Positions 63,921 through 64,000 of a DNA stretch of 64,000 nt are shown here, in pieces. Below the pieces are notes generated by a model. The model saw nothing but the letters and a program-made list of their open reading frames with translations. It was not told the origin of the DNA and did no database searches. Position numbers and translations under genes: made by a program. Position 1 is the first letter of the stretch, and each line of letters begins with the position of its first letter. Location: contig JAFEAE010000017.1 of the NCBI GenBank assembly GCA_018266575.1, forward strand, positions 453,597 through 517,596. Reading direction: 5' to 3'. The stretch is from Bacteroidota bacterium (GTDB taxonomy: Bacteria; Bacteroidota; Bacteroidia; Chitinophagales; Chitinophagaceae).

Positions 63921-64000
63921 TCTCACTTCTCACTTCTCACTTCTCACTTCTCACTTCTCACTTCTCACTTCTCACTTCTCACTTCTCACTTCTCACTTCT
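63921..64000. repeat. TCTCACT heptamer tandem array upstream of ftsI
   Basis: About 11.4 perfect copies of the heptamer TCTCACT run to the window edge, without a single interruption, starting 85 bp upstream of the ftsI start codon. Perfect long arrays are prone to slippage, so length may vary. The true length is not visible here. Confidence 0.9.

Noticed and set aside
63921..64000. CRISPR array at the right edge
   Set aside because: The repeat is a pure heptamer without spacers, and no cas gene is present.

Overview
The window reads as chromosomal DNA of a Bacteroidota bacterium, most likely a Chitinophagaceae-type member. The support is the division/wall cluster in the order ftsI-murE-mraY-murD-ftsW-murG-murC-ftsQ-ftsA-ftsZ without murF, an FtsZ with the phylum's long linker and extra tail, TonB-C and MORN proteins, a GH9 enzyme with an N-terminal Ig-like domain, and AT-rich spacers full of short repeats. 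No tRNA, rRNA, CRISPR array, phage gene or transposase was seen.

Region 1 (1-35,858) is the unusual part. Twelve paralogous genes for ~800-residue FtsX/MacB-type ABC permeases (eleven complete, one cut by the left edge) lie head to tail on the minus strand. They are preceded by one ATPase gene (30,674-31,351), a possible tiny secreted protein, and one HlyD-type periplasmic adaptor (31,632-32,888). Divergent from these is an NtrC-type response regulator and its sensor kinase (33,164-35,858). A pair of direct repeats with 22-bp periodicity lies between the adaptor and the regulator, and the same ~105-bp block occurs again upstream of the leftmost permease (around 1,020-1,120). The simplest reading is a regulon with one ATPase and adaptor, many interchangeable permeases and a dedicated envelope-sensing two-component system. 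Substrate and physiological role cannot be read from the sequence.

Region 2 (36,200-48,360) is ordinary accessory content: a small secreted protein with a strong terminator, an isocitrate lyase/PEP mutase-family enzyme, a three-gene unit (MORN/TonB-C protein, TonB-C protein, serine beta-lactamase-like hydrolase), a secreted GH9 glycosidase, an OmpA-type lipoprotein, a coiled-coil secreted protein of unknown function, a tandem universal stress protein, and an OmpR/HK two-component pair.

Region 3 (48,700-63,836, minus strand) is the dcw cluster, ending at a strong terminator after ftsZ. Its gaps carry an unusual 14-bp-stem hairpin before ftsQ, heptanucleotide repeats between ftsA and ftsZ and between murC and murG, and a long heptamer tract upstream of ftsI at the right edge.

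Spacers throughout hold dispersed elements: ten copies of a host repeat carrying palindromes at three different internal positions; a TGTCTGAACC-bounded element that ends exactly at the start codon of three permease genes; and a CTAAAGGGG-type inverted repeat that fills three permease spacers.
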